This document shows, one piece after another, positions 26,054 through 38,310 of a DNA stretch of 64,000 bases. The notes below the pieces were generated by a model that worked only from the letters and a program-made list of their open reading frames with translations, was not told where the DNA came from and did not search any database. The translations under genes and the position numbers were made by a program. Position 1 is the first letter of the stretch, and every line of letters begins with the position of its first letter. This stretch comes from Euryodendron excelsum (taxonomy: Eukaryota > Streptophyta > Magnoliopsida > Ericales > Pentaphylacaceae), in assembly GCA_033060915.1 (NCBI GenBank), contig CM065388.1, positions 289,001 through 353,000 of the forward strand. Reading direction: 5' to 3'.

Positions 26054-26362
26054 GCAATGTTGAAATGTTACTAATCAATCGCTCCTTGCTTAGCATGTGC
26101 GATTGAAATTAGCACACTCATTGACAAATGCAATACAACAATTTTCTGTTTGTTGTAGGCAATGTTGAAATGTTACTAATCAGTCGCTACTTGCTCAGCA
26201 TGTGCGATTGAAATTAGCACACCCTTGACAAATGTAATACAATGATTCTCTGTTTGTTGTAGACAATGTTAAAATGTTACTAATCAGTCGCTGCTTGCTC
26301 AGTATGTGCGATTGAAATTAGCACACCTCTTGACAAATGCAATACAACGATCCCCTGTTTGG
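26054..26362 (+). repeat. Three-copy tandem repeat, about 105-bp unit
   Basis: Units begin at about 26054, 26159 and 26263. Each carries AATGTTACTAATCA, GTGCGATTGAAATTAGCACA and a GACAAATG segment. The copies differ at scattered positions and by one- or two-base indels. The array lies upstream of the CORYNE leader. Confidence 0.9.
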
Positions 26363-26862
26363 CCAATAGAAAAATATGAAATTCTGAAAAACAGAAAATG
26401 GAAAAGAGATAAATACAAAAGAAAAGAAAAGAAAAGGCAATTTTCGATCCAGAAAAGAAAAACTACGGTAATCCCACGAGAAGACATCGCAATTTTTATA
26501 ATAATCACACAAACAAAGAAAAAAAAGAGAAAAGAAAGAATGAAAGAAAGAAAGAAAGAAAGAAAGCAATCCTCCATTTTCTGCAACACAATTAAAAGGC
26601 CCAGATTTTCCCTCTCTTCGCACATATTTCGATGTTTCGCTTTCGGCCTCGAGAGTTACGACATACACCACTGCTCCAACACCAAGAGACACCAGCAGGC
26701 AGCAGCTATCATCAGCTCCTTCTCCCGTCGATGTGGCACCGGACCCCACACCTGCTCAAAGGCGGGAACCCAACCAATATTTGCCAGAGAGGAGGGGAGG
26801 CCTTTTGAGAGAGAAGAGAGAGAGAGAGAGAGAGAGCCAAGACTCTAGAGAGAGAAAGTGTT

Positions 26863-26959
26863 AGAGAGAGAGAGAGAGAGAGTGAGACGGGGCATCCCAT
26901 TCTCATTTCCATCAGTCAGTCATACTGATGAAACGCAGTTTCTCATTCTTCTTCCTCTC

Positions 26960-26993
<34 letters not shown>

Positions 26994-27072
26994 GACGGGG
27001 CATCCCATTCTCATTTCCATCAGTCAGTCATACTGATGAAACGCAGTTTCTCATTCTCCTTCCTCTCCCCTC
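26863..27072 (+). repeat. 108-bp tandem duplication with GA tract in the CORYNE leader
   Basis: A GA run followed by GTGAGACGGGGCATCCC begins its unique part at 26882 and again at 26990, a period of 108 bp. The following roughly 80 bp are nearly identical, so the duplication looks recent. Each copy holds a short hairpin-forming word, CATCAGT...ACTGATG. The block is in the presumed promoter or 5' UTR. Confidence 0.9.
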
Positions 27073-27925
27073 ATTCTTCACATTTTGAAGAAACAGTTAT
27101 TAGGGTTTTGTTTGTTCCTTCCTTTGTATTTCTGAGCTTTTTGGAATAAAAAAGAAAACGACCGACTCAGTCTGTGGTTGCCGAGTCTGACTCGAATCTG
27201 CAACTGTTCTTTTGGATTTCTTAAAAATTTGTTCTTTTGATCTCGCATTTTTTTGGACTTTTTGAAACATTGACTGGGAATGTAGTTTTTGAGTGTGTAT
27301 TTCGTAGATTCCCCTCTGGTTTTGAATTCGATTCGTCTGAAAAGGTAGGAATCGATGATGAAATATGATTCTATTTGTCTTTCGCTTGAAGTTTTTGACC
27401 AAAAATATGATTTTTTTTTTTGTACCTGATGTGTCCCGGCTTTATGACATCGAAGCTTTTCTGGTAATTTCTTTGTGGATTTTTCTAGGAAAATTTGGGG
27501 TCTTTGAGGTTCTGTAAGGCTCGTTCAAGTCATGGGATGAGTAATAGGCTTTTTCCTCTCCTCAAAATGTGGTAGTATTTGGCAAATTTTCTCGGGAAAA
27601 GACTTTTGGTATGATTTTCACTTGGTTTCTGATGTTCCTCTGGCTTATTTGAGCTTTTCTTATTCGTTAGAAATCCTTCCAATTCTTCATTCCCTAACGC
27701 TGAGCACTTATACAAGTGGGTTTTCATTCTCTGCTGTGGTCAGAAGTGGAAATTTCAGCTGGGTTTTGAAGTTTAAAAAACCATTCTCAGTTGGGGTCCG
27801 TCTGGGTGAGAAAGCTTAACAGCCCTCATGAATCCGTACCTATCCGTGTGGCTTTGTTAGATTTTTGGGCTTCTACTCCCGCCGCATCTTCTTAATGTTG
27901 AGGTAACTTTGAGCTTTCTCTATAT
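27073..27925 (+). other. Presumed 5' leader of CORYNE
   Basis: T-rich sequence without a conserved protein, from the duplicated GA block to the start codon. It contains several out-of-frame ATGs and may include a leader intron. I could not fix the splice sites or transcription start. Confidence 0.4.
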
Positions 27926-29687
27926 ATGGAGAAGACAAACTACTGTGTAACTCTGGAACTGGTCATATTGGTAATCTTCTGCTTATGCCACGCCTCTGTG
28001 CAATGCAAAACGAGGTCTATTAATCATATATCCGCTGAGCCTCCGACGATGCCGTCTAGGAAACCAGAGCTCAGGAACAGGTTTCAAACGATCCTTCTTA
28101 GCATTTTGGTTGGAATTATGACGGGACTGATTTGCGCTGTTCTTTTCGCTTGCGTCGTTCGGTGCTTCATTCGTTACATAGGCAGAACCCCAATTCTCAA
28201 GGGTCCAGTAATATTTTCCCCCAAAATAGCTCCCAAGACCCTCCAATCGGCTCTTGCAAATGACAACCAGTTGCTTGGCTCGAGCCCTAATGGGAAGTAC
28301 TACAAAACTGTCCTTGACAATGGGCTCACAGTCGCGGTCAAGAGGCTTGAACCCTTTGAAAATGGGTCTCCGCAGACTCAGAGTAAGTCGGTCAAGAGGC
28401 GGATGCAGGAGGAGCTGGAAATGCTTGCTAGATTAAGAGATCGAAATTTGATGAGTTTAAGGGCTTTTCTTCGCGAATCCGACAGGTTTTCTTTGGTTTA
28501 TGACTATATTCCCACGGGGAGCCTTGAAGACGTGATGAACAGAGTGACGGAAAACCAGTTGCAACTTAACTGGGAAGTGCGGCTTCGGATTGCAGTTGGG
28601 ATAATTAAGGGGCTCCAGTATCTCCATTTTAGCTGTACACCTAGAGTTTTGCACTACAACTTGAAGCCAACCAATGTGATGTTGGATGCAGAGTTTGAAC
28701 CGAGGCTCGCAGATTGTGGGTTGGCTAAGCTGCTGATGCCCAACTTGGATAGAGCAGCATCGGGCTACAGTGCTCCAGAGTGCTTCCAAAACTGCAGGTA
28801 CTGAAATAAATAATATTGCAGTTTACATGTTTTAGTTCTATGCAATTTCATTTTGGAAATTATAATGGTCTGGAAACATATTTAGAACAAGAACCAGTTT
28901 GGTGCCTTGCATCTTTAGAGACCGTCATAAAAAACCAGTTTGCTTGCCTTCTGTTTTAATGCCATATTTGAGTTTTGCTGTGGTTATATGTGTTTGCATT
29001 ACCAACCTTTCTCTCCTTGAAATTTAAGCTTTTCCTTGTATTTTTCCAATTAATTTCTTGCTCAATCTGGAAAGTCTTGTTTAGAAGCGATCATTAAGTT
29101 TTTCCTTCATGGCTTTGACCATTCTAGTGGGAGTTACGCCTTGCTAATTGAACCTTGTGTCGTAGCTGCAAGTACATTCTTCAAATAATGTGTATTTTTT
29201 TGGCTATAATAGACATGAATTAATTGGACTAGGAATATGTGATTGGTTATCAGCATTATTAGCTTCTAATGGTTTATTCTCTGCTTGATTTGGGTTTGTC
29301 TATGGTAGTATGGTGTGGCTTCAATTTTATTTGATGTTGTTACTGAGGGTGGAAATGTTGGTTCAATTTTTCAATAGGTATACTGACAAGAGTGACGTCT
29401 TCAGCTTTGGGGTTATACTGGGCGTTTTGTTAACTGGGAGAGATCCAATGGATCCATTCTTTGGGGAAGCAGCCAGTGGGGGGAGTTTGGGACGGTGGCT
29501 TCGTCGTATGCAGCAAGCAGGGGAGGCACGAGAAACATTAGATAAGAGTATTCTAGGGGAAGAAGTAGAAGAAGATGAGATGCTGATGGCAGTGAGAATT
29601 GCTGTGGTATGCATATCTGATTTGCCTGTGGATCGGCCTTCAAGTGATGAGCTTGTCTCTATGCTCACCCAACTGCATAGTTTCTGA
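27926..29687 (+). CDS. CRN: CORYNE-type membrane pseudokinase
   Basis: In Arabidopsis CORYNE (SOL2) partners with the receptor-like protein CLAVATA2 at the plasma membrane to carry CLE peptide signals that limit shoot stem cells. There are two exons, 27926-28797 and 29378-29687, giving 393 codons, close to the Arabidopsis length. Residues 1-26 look like a signal peptide. A short ectodomain follows, then a membrane span at about 55-78, then a kinase-like domain. VAVK keeps the ATP-site Lys (about K139). The catalytic loop reads HYNLKPTN (243-250) instead of HRDLKxxN, and DFG is replaced by DCG (263-265). The glycine-rich loop is also missing. These are the known degenerate sites of the family, so the protein is expected to be a scaffold rather than an active kinase. 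The C-terminal GRDP...DRPSSDELV segment is well kept. The start is the first ATG before the signal peptide. Confidence 0.95.
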
Positions 29688-30323
29688 TGAAATGAGATGA
29701 TATGTAAGAAATTTCTCGAAACTTTGCATACTCTATGGAGCTTTTGGTTGTTTATACAGCTTCCATCATCATATGCAGTCCTCCTCCTCCTCCTCCTATG
29801 AGCTGCTTAGGCAAGGTTTGCCGTGAAAGCAACCAAAAGGCTTTGCACATTATTGTGTTCTGTTTTTAGGGATTTTGCTTTAGTTCATTCCATGTGGAGT
29901 CTGCCCTAATGAAACCGTCAACTTTCGTACGACTGGTTGCTATATTTTCTTGACTTTTGTAACATAATCTCTATGGGAATGTTAAATGATGAAGGCTGCA
30001 TGTGAAGAAGACGACGAATATTCAAAAAGGTTTGTAACTGGAAAAATAATTCACGTTTAATCAGATACTGTTTGGGAATCATACGCGAGATGGGCTGTTT
30101 TTACCTTGTAGTGATGATGATGGTGATGGGTGGGGGTTGGGTTTCGCTCTTTATTTAGACATTACTTTATTGAAATTACGTGGTGTTTTACCATCACATC
30201 AACTTTGTTTTCTTTATTTTTAGTTTGGTTGGTGTAACAAATAAAACACAGAATTAGTCTTAACTCTTTCCCTAAATCCACATTCTAAAGTTATAGGCTT
30301 CCCCTTGCACGAGGGGTCCATCC

Positions 30324-30357
<34 letters not shown>

Positions 30358-31866
30358 CCGTAATGTCTCTGGATTTATCCATCTCTTTACTAAATCAAAT
30401 TTGAAAATCTTAAAAACAGAAAGTCTTAAAAACGAGAAGATTTTGTTTTAGTAAAACCTCATCTTCTTGAGATGGCTTCGGCTATGGTTGCAAACTAAAC
30501 AACGGGTACAAATCTTAGGAGGGCCTACCTTACTTAACGTTTTAGTTTGCGTTAGAAATGACTCCCTTACACAATGTTTATACTATAGCACCTTGTGTAA
30601 GTTTTTCACATGCCCAAGGTTGAATTATATGACATCCCTTCAACTTTGTAATGGCATCCTAACTTTCAATCTATACAGCAAGTCTATTATGAGGTAAAGC
30701 TCATGGGCTCTCCTTTTGATTGGTCCACCTAGCTAAATAATGAAAGACGATACACGCAGCACGTTAGCAACATCTCTCTCTCAGTGAGGATTGTCTTGCC
30801 GGTGAAAAATTAGAAGAAAACAAACAAAAATTGAAGTCAAGCTCATGATTCAATTGCTCTTTTCCTGCAGGATAGATTTTTCGTTACCTAATTCTAGATT
30901 CATTTATAAATCTAGCTAGCTTTGGCTTCTTGATCTTGAATAGCTAGTGCAGATATCCCATTAAGTTATCGGTTTACAGATTCTTTGGAAGTTTGAACCC
31001 TAAGTAGACAGGCAAAGTTAAAGACTTAAAAAAAGTATCTGAGGATGGAATGGATCAGATGATGCCCCCTTAATTTTTCCAGTGCTTGCAGTTCCTTGAC
31101 ATTAATTTCTGAGACATGGTAGTTTTTCAGTCAGTCCTTTGGACAATTGATAACATGGTTAAACTCGTTTTTCATGCATAATATTATTGTTTGTTTGTCA
31201 GTAGTGTACAATGTACTGTGCGAGAAAGTTTTATAAGGGCATGGCATGAAAGATGGCATCAAGTAATTATGTCCTTATATTGAAGATTTATGTCCTCATA
31301 TTGACGAGTGTGACAAAACCGTCTGCTCAAGCATTGTATATTCACCTCAAATGACTGGACCACCCAAACCCCCCTTCTTCCATTTTTATATTCAAGATTC
31401 ATGCATTGTATATTCACCTCAAAGGTTCCAAGGGTCCTTAAGGGGCAACAATGTAAGCCTCTAAAAAAGCAACTCATTTTATAGCTCGCCATACGATCAC
31501 TGTTCTTCTTCGCTTTTGGCGTAGTTCTTTTTTTTTTTTTACCTTCATCTATCTGATTCTGGTCCTCTTTAGGAAAATTGGGACAGATATTTTCAAAAAA
31601 ACAAGAATGATTTTGTCTTTTGGGGTAAGAAAGTCCAAGCCCGTGACTCTACAAGCGATTACTCAGAGAGCTATTCCCCCGGCCCACCACTTTCCCAACC
31701 AAAACCAAAACCTTATCCGATCACAAAAATCTAACTACCCCAACCTTATCTCTTCAAAGACAGCAACCTTACCAGTTACCAAGCAACCAAGCTACCCGAT
31801 AAAATCGGAACCTATCCTCAGCATTTGCATCAAAGACCCAACTTGGAAGAAACCCACCCCATCAAA
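29688..31866. other. Intergenic spacer, CORYNE to LIR1
   Basis: The first few hundred bases are the likely CORYNE 3' UTR, including a CTC repeat at 29777-29797. A GA microsatellite lies at about 30327-30354. The rest is AT-rich spacer plus the LIR1 promoter. No further gene is seen. Confidence 0.55.
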
Positions 31867-32499
31867 ATGCAGGCAGCTTTGTACTACTTCACACCATCTT
31901 CTGCTTTTCCCCGGTTGATACCCACCACCACCACCACCACAACCACCAAAACCGTACCTTCATCATGGAGGTCCACACCTCGGTTACAAACTATACAATG
32001 TCCCCTGATCAAGGTAGCTGTCTCATCTCATGACACCCCAACAGTTGATTACAGCTCCATGACCTCGTAAGCCTATTTACTTACCATTATTAGATTTGGG
32101 TTTATAGCTTTTCTATTGGGGCTTGTTATGGACCATGACTACACAAACAATATAGTAAGGCTAACCTTGCAATTTGCAGTGTCTTTCCAGCAGAAGCTTG
32201 TGAGACAGTAGGAGGAGATGCTTGTGACGTTGAAATGTATCCTGAAGTGAAGCTCAGTCCAGAAGCCAATAGCAATACTACAGCCAGGACTAATTCAGAG
32301 ACGGTTGATAGAGAGTATCTGGAGTACAACAGTCCCAAGACGTAAGATCTCAGCACTAGACATTATTTCTCTGTTTACATAAAAGGATTAACAAATTATC
32401 ATGTTTTATCAATACTGTTACAGGGTGTTCCCAGGAGAAGCTTGTGATGATCTCGGAGGAGAATTCTGCGACCCTGAATATCAGAGAGAAGTTTACTAG
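31867..32499 (+). CDS. LIR1: Light-regulated protein LIR1, chloroplastic
   Basis: LIR1 is a small plastid protein that helps attach ferredoxin-NADP reductase to the thylakoid membrane, and its transcript follows light and the clock. There are three exons, 31867-32066, 32180-32341 and 32424-32499, giving 145 codons. The N-terminal third is rich in Ser, Thr and Pro, as expected of a transit peptide. The mature part has the two family repeats: VFPAEACETVGGDACD in exon 2 and VFPGEACDDLGGEFCD in exon 3, each with paired Cys. Intron positions cut just before each VFP repeat. The ATG at 31867 was chosen because it starts the transit-like region, and no earlier in-frame ATG is present nearby. Length and both repeats match the family. 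Confidence 0.93.
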
Positions 32500-33553
32500 A
32501 AGAGGATACTCTCTTATAGTTATAGATGTATATGCTATAGTCATCTTCTTTTATTTCTTCTCTTGTTTTGTTTAATTCTGAAGACAGTATTCACTAATTG
32601 GCAGGGCACCCAAAAAAAGTTATTGAATGATGTACTTGAGAGCTAATATGAACTTAATATTTTCAGAATGCCCTCATTTACACGTTGGATAGGCACAACA
32701 CCAGTAGAAGCACCAACTTGATGAATATTAACAACAATCCTTTATCTGGCAACCAAAAAGTCTTCCGGCCTTTTCAATTTGCCAAACAAGAAAAGTTAAT
32801 AAACTTCTGTTTAAGATACTTAAACCACCTTTCAATTGGGATTTCTAATGCAATTGAAACTCCTATAAAGGCAGTATGATGAGCCAGGCACTATAACAGT
32901 AAAAAAAATTCCAGGGTATCGCAAGTAAATACATCTTTTAATTACAAATAGCAACACCCACAACCCTGAAACTGTAAAAAGGCAGACAATGAATCGATAC
33001 AGCATGCGGTATAGAGAGATTTTTGGATGCCTCGTGATGCCAACAACAGGAGGTAAAATGTGCCAAGTTACAACATGCATAAAGAAAAAGAGCAGGATGG
33101 CAGAAGTAATGGGAAAAGATTCCTGAAATTTCATTCTGGGTATTATCTATCTATCTATCTATCAGAGTCTATAATTGTATTGAAAACTTATCATTATATC
33201 ATTAGAAAAGGATAGAGCTGTATGTATTATCACATCACTATATCAGAAAAAACTATATAATGCTGGACACATCACACTTTGGTTTATAGAAATTTGAGAC
33301 AGCAAGATTGACGTATAAGAAGATACTAACATGCTCAATTCAGTTGAGCTTGCAGGACGGGATATCAAAATAAGTCAGAATACCATTAGTGAACTTCTTA
33401 AAATCAAAAGCTCCAGACCGTAGTAAGTTTAGAACTACATTGGAGATAATATACATAACATTCTGAATTGAAAGGAGAGAAAACTTAGTCTAAATAAATC
33501 TACATCTGAAATAAAAAAGAGAAGACGTGGTCTAAATAGATCTACCAACAATA
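32500..33553. other. Convergent intergenic region
   Basis: It holds the 3' ends of LIR1 (+) and the RecA-like gene (-). There is a short (ATCT)n run at 33146-33164. No additional coding sequence is recognised. Confidence 0.55.
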
Positions 33554-34890
33554 TTAGGATTCTGTGTCTTCGGTAATACCTTCCAAAACGAGATATTGAA
33601 GAGCTATGGAATACTTTGCAGTTCTTATCCTCTCTGACAAGGCATTTCCAGAATAGATGTTATTCTTAAGAAGAAACGACCCAGAGCCATCACCTTCAAC
33701 AGGGAAAAAAGAAAAATTCTATGGGACGTAACAAATTACCAACACAAAAGGACGCAGTGAAAAAAAAATGAAGACTGGATACAACTATATAAGTTTTCTA
33801 TTGGATAACCAACCTTTAATTGTATAAATGGAAGAGATCCATCTTTTATAAATGAAAAGCAACCTTGGGGAGTCCCCGTGGTGTGTATCAGAGAGTAGTA
33901 GCTTGCATGGCCCTGTTTCACTATTGAACAAGACTTCAAAGTTAAAGAATGCCCGTCAAAATTGCATGAATGCGGTTGCAGCTATAGTACTAATAGTCAC
34001 TCACTTGGCATGAATTATGGCGCTGTGACAGAGAGCTAGAATTCGGACCATTGCTAAGTCTCTTCCGCGAGGATTATTGTATCTCTCTTGGCATTTTCTT
34101 CAAGAAATTGAAACAAACAAATTGAAATAGGTCATGAGTTTTTGAAAGAACTCATACATAGTACTAATTAACCGGTAAGTGAATTTGTGCATATAGGGTT
34201 GACTAGCACACGAGCTCAGATGGAACTCTAGGAAAAGATAAAGCAGAATATATACCTCTCATCAAACAAATCTCCAAAATCATCAATAATTACTGTGTGA
34301 GGAAATTTATCATGCAGGTGAAATGCAGCAAAATACTTCTTGATCCCTCCGTCATCATCCACATATCTTTTTAATAGGATTATGATTCATCAGCGGCATA
34401 GTAATAGTCAATCATTATACATTTATACTAGTTAAAAGGGAAGTAGGAAAAATTGGAATTGCTGATATCGGATAATGATACAAAAAAGTGTATCTTACTT
34501 CATCTGTATACGCTGAAATGTATCAGAAGATGGATCAATGCCCTTCAAATTAATACCAAAAGTTATGAAAAAGCGAGCTTGCACATTACAAGAAAAACCA
34601 TATATATATAATGTGGGGTAGTGTGTGTATTGAATAATAGAATGAGAATTAGAGGTGGGGGGTACCTGAGAGAGATAAGGGGGCTTGCTTTCTAACTTGC
34701 GCCGGTTGCAAATGAAGACAACCTTACCGTTGCTAGGGTGGCTCTCCAATGCGGCGTTAAAAGCGAACTGGAAAAGCAGAGATGTCTTCCCACTGCAATT
34801 TTAGCAACCCATTGGAAGAATGAGCATTTTTTAAAAGAGTAAACAGTTAATCCGACTCATGAGCACAAAACTACCCCCTATATATGTGTG

Positions 34891-34950
<60 letters not shown>

Positions 34951-35048
34951 AATTACGAGGATGGAGGGCCGGAAAGAAGCACTATTGGATCAGATTCGAT
35001 CCGGTGGAAATCGGTTTGCCGCACCGGCGAGAAGAATCTCTCCACCAT
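33554..35048 (-). CDS. RecA-like P-loop ATPase, probable plant SWSAP1
   Basis: Seven exons on the - strand: 35048-34957, 34792-34666, 34542-34499, 34366-34256, 34082-34005, 33920-33814 and 33693-33554. They total 232 codons with all phases consistent. Walker A is GPPSSGKTS (residues 27-35), split by intron 1 inside the Ser codon. A Walker B-like TVIIDDFGD lies in exon 4. An FICNRRKLESKPPYL-like segment follows strand 2. In animals SWSAP1 (about 230 residues) is an ATPase that pairs with the SWIM-domain protein SWS1 in a Shu-type complex and helps RAD51 in homologous recombination. Length, Walker A context and the following segment resemble it. The orthology call is an inference. A generic RAD51-paralog-like ATPase is the alternative. 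Intron 1 begins a few bases before a long CT tract (on the - strand). Confidence 0.78.
34888..34949 (+). repeat. TA/GA microsatellite abutting a splice donor
   Basis: A TA run (about 34890-34910) passes into a GA run (about 34911-34949). On the gene strand this is a CT tract beginning seven bases after the exon 1 / intron 1 boundary of the RecA-like gene (donor GT at 34955-34956). Length polymorphism here could affect splicing of that short exon (inference). Confidence 0.85.
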
Positions 35049-35693
35049 GCTCGCAAGATGGGAATTCAATTGCCCCCCACCCCACCCAACCCAAGCGAGC
35101 GTCAAATTGTCTGCTAAACTGATGAGTATTCTACCGCCTGACTGAGCAGTGACTTCTCGGGCAAAATGGGAGTAGTAGCATTGTCACGTCACTGCGGTGT
35201 ATGGGCTGGGCTGCGTGGGCTATGAACTGATACACAACTGCTTGCTGCTGCTTCAATATCAAGTGGTTATAGCTTAACTACTCGAAATAATTTCCTCTGA
35301 AATTCAGATAAAAATGCATGCACTGCACAATATAATATATGCAATTTCATTTAGAGAGAGAATAATTGAAACTGAATTCGTTCGGAGAATTTTGTTATCA
35401 TCCATCTCTCTCTTGGCAGGATGGTCCAAAATTATGCTACTTTCTTCAATGGGCTCGCATTCGGCTCAGCTTCCCGGATCCACAAACATATTTATACATT
35501 TGCCATGAAATTGAAATTACATGTCATACATAATTTTTACATCGCAAAGCATTTCAGCAATATTCCATAAATAGATGATTGAGCAAGCAAGCGACTGCCG
35601 TAGAAATTCATGCAGACCTAAACAAGGCATAATGCCAACACATACATGCAAACCATGTGAATACATAAGAACATATAAAAGCCACTATCATTG
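35049..35693. other. Spacer between RecA-like gene and aspartokinase 3' end
   Basis: About 645 bp, holding the promoter and leader of the - strand RecA-like gene and the 3' UTR of the aspartokinase. Both genes run on the - strand. No other feature is recognised. Confidence 0.55.
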
Positions 35694-38263
35694 CTAACTT
35701 TCCACTTGCAATGCTGAAACCGTGCCATTCTCAAATCCACCATCCAGCTGCTCTATTTCTGATAGATCACCACTCTCAAAAAAGGACGAGTGAAGGGCCT
35801 TCACACATCTTTCTGCCTCACTATCATTTACTATCAGTGATATGTTCACCTGGTTAATAGAGAGCAAATATTCAATATTTGTTAGATAACCCGTCAAAGT
35901 GAGGTAAACGTGCCAATCCCATTTCAAAGATAAAAGAGTTATGACAAAAAGACCTTGGATGCTCCTTGTGAAATCATCTGGACGTTGACTCCATTGGTTC
36001 GGAGAACATTGAAGGCCTGTCAAAACACTGGGCTTATATGAAATAATCAAAGGAAAAGAAGCAAATGGAAGAGAATTAATTGAAATTGAAAACTGTCAGG
36101 TAAAATGACATTGGTTCTGATCTCCATTTTGTCTGTTGCTTTGCAATCCACAGAAAATTTATGACAACATAAAATGGGAGCCCCCGACTCCTAAAATGGT
36201 GGCTAGCAATCTTGAGCAATTCATACAAGAAGGTAGAGATACCTTTTCTAGAACCAATGAAGAACGCTGTACATTTCCAACGAGGGAGATGATTGATCTG
36301 TGTTGGAGGAGATTCACAACTGCAATTTTTTCTAGCTCTTCCACTACATGGTCAAGTTCCTGCACAAACAAGACAGCTCCAGATGAATTTAGTGAGTGAG
36401 AGAGAGATATGTTAACATAAAACACAGGGTATGTCTAGAAAACAAAGCCTGAGCACCAACTTCAACTGAGGTATTTGCGCACCAACCTCACCAAGGGTGG
36501 ATTTGAAGCTAACCAGGGATTTTGGTGGCTTAGCTTATCGAAGGAGCATGAATACAAGAACAGATGTACAACAATAGCAAAATTTATTAAATACCCGTGT
36601 TGGACACGCGGACACGTGGGTAAGGGTATGGAATATGTTTCCAACATGTCTAGTTGCACATGAAACCAACAAGCATGTCTAAGTAGTCGAGTTTATTATA
36701 TAACTATACAGTTTATACATAAGACCATCATTTTATGCATAACGTGCTCTATATTAACTAGTAAACTCTATTTTACCCTAAAAAAGGAGAAGTATTTAAG
36801 AAATATGAAATCTAGCTAGTGTCTTGGTGCCTTGGACATAAAAAGTAGATAAATCCGACACTTCGACACATAATCACATGAGATCCTGTATTTGAGTCCA
36901 TTTAAGATAGACCTGAGCATAAAAATTTCGTGAAAATCTGGAGAGGTAAAAAAAAAATTTTTTTAAAAGCCCCGACAAGCACAAACTAGACTTTAATCCT
37001 GAATCTGGCCAAGATGCTGACATGTTTTGTCATCTGACCAGTATGTTATCCAACCGCATACCAAAACATGTAGCGACATATACCTGGAAGAACCTAAGCC
37101 TTACAAAGGTTGGTGGTGCATAGTGCATACACCCTACAAGACCTAAACGTACACTACAGCACACTGCACACATAATCATCATTTCGGACAATTAAGACTC
37201 CTACTATAAATACTGACAAAGAATCAGCAGAAACTTTCTGCCAAAAATAATTGAACATAAAAATTAATTGTTAAAACGCATATCTGACATACAAGGGACT
37301 GAAAACCACCATCACACCCCTCACCCTTCCCCCCATGGGGTCAAGTCCCAAAACCCTTTGAACTCATGTATAAAAGGCAATGCTTCAATTACCCAGGATA
37401 TTTTAAGCGCACAACTTCATGACCAACTAAACGTAATATAACACGCTTGCCTGCTGAATTAGTTCTCTGCTCCAAAGTTTGGATGGATCGAGGGTCAAAG
37501 ATATACTGACTTCACTGGTTGCAACAACATCCACAGATATGCCCAAATCTTCAAATATTGAAAACACCTGCACAGTAACCAGAGCCATAAAAATTGCAAA
37601 CAAATTTAATGATAAAAAAATAAACTGCAAAAGAAAGTAGATCTCTCACCTTTGCAAGGAAGCCAAATTGACCAAGCATGTGAGTACTAACTATATCCAA
37701 CATGGTGACATTCTGCTTCAAAACAATGCTGGTCAGTACAGCCTGTTATTAATTTGAGAAATTAGTCCAATGCCATTTCAAATTTTAATCCTTTAACCTT
37801 GAGTCAAAATTATCCTGCTACATACCTTGCTCATATCTCTACTTCTAGTGATGAGTGTACCAGGAGCTTTAGGGTTGTAAGAATTCTTGACCCTGACAGG
37901 GATATCACCATCCCTAGCAGGTCTCATGGATTGTGGATGCAGGACCTGCAAACAAGAGATGTACCTATAGAACTCTTTCTACCGGATTGCTTTAGCTTTC
38001 GCCAAATATGAATGAATACCACTTACTTCTGGCTGTTTCCATAACCATTTGTGATCATATAACTTTACAACTGGAGATCAAATGAATTTAAATAGCTGAA
38101 TGATCACCCCCAGAACAAACATGTGGTTAATTGTGTTGATTCCAAAAACAGTCAGTTTCCAGTACAAAATGGATGTGTACTGGATGGGCAGATGAAACAT
38201 GTAAATGTGAATCCAGTGCTGAAGGTAAATTTGTTTGACTTTAACGTGCAGCTTCATGTAAGC

Positions 38264-38310
<47 letters not shown>

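Noticed and set aside
26306..26848. A 180-codon + strand ORF before CORYNE
   Set aside because: It is built of Lys/Arg/Glu-rich low-complexity sequence from AAAG and GA repeats, starts inside a tandem repeat, and matches no family. It is a repeat shadow.
31607..31918. + strand ORF overlapping the LIR1 start
   Set aside because: It is in another frame and lacks similarity to known proteins. LIR1 exon 1 explains this region.
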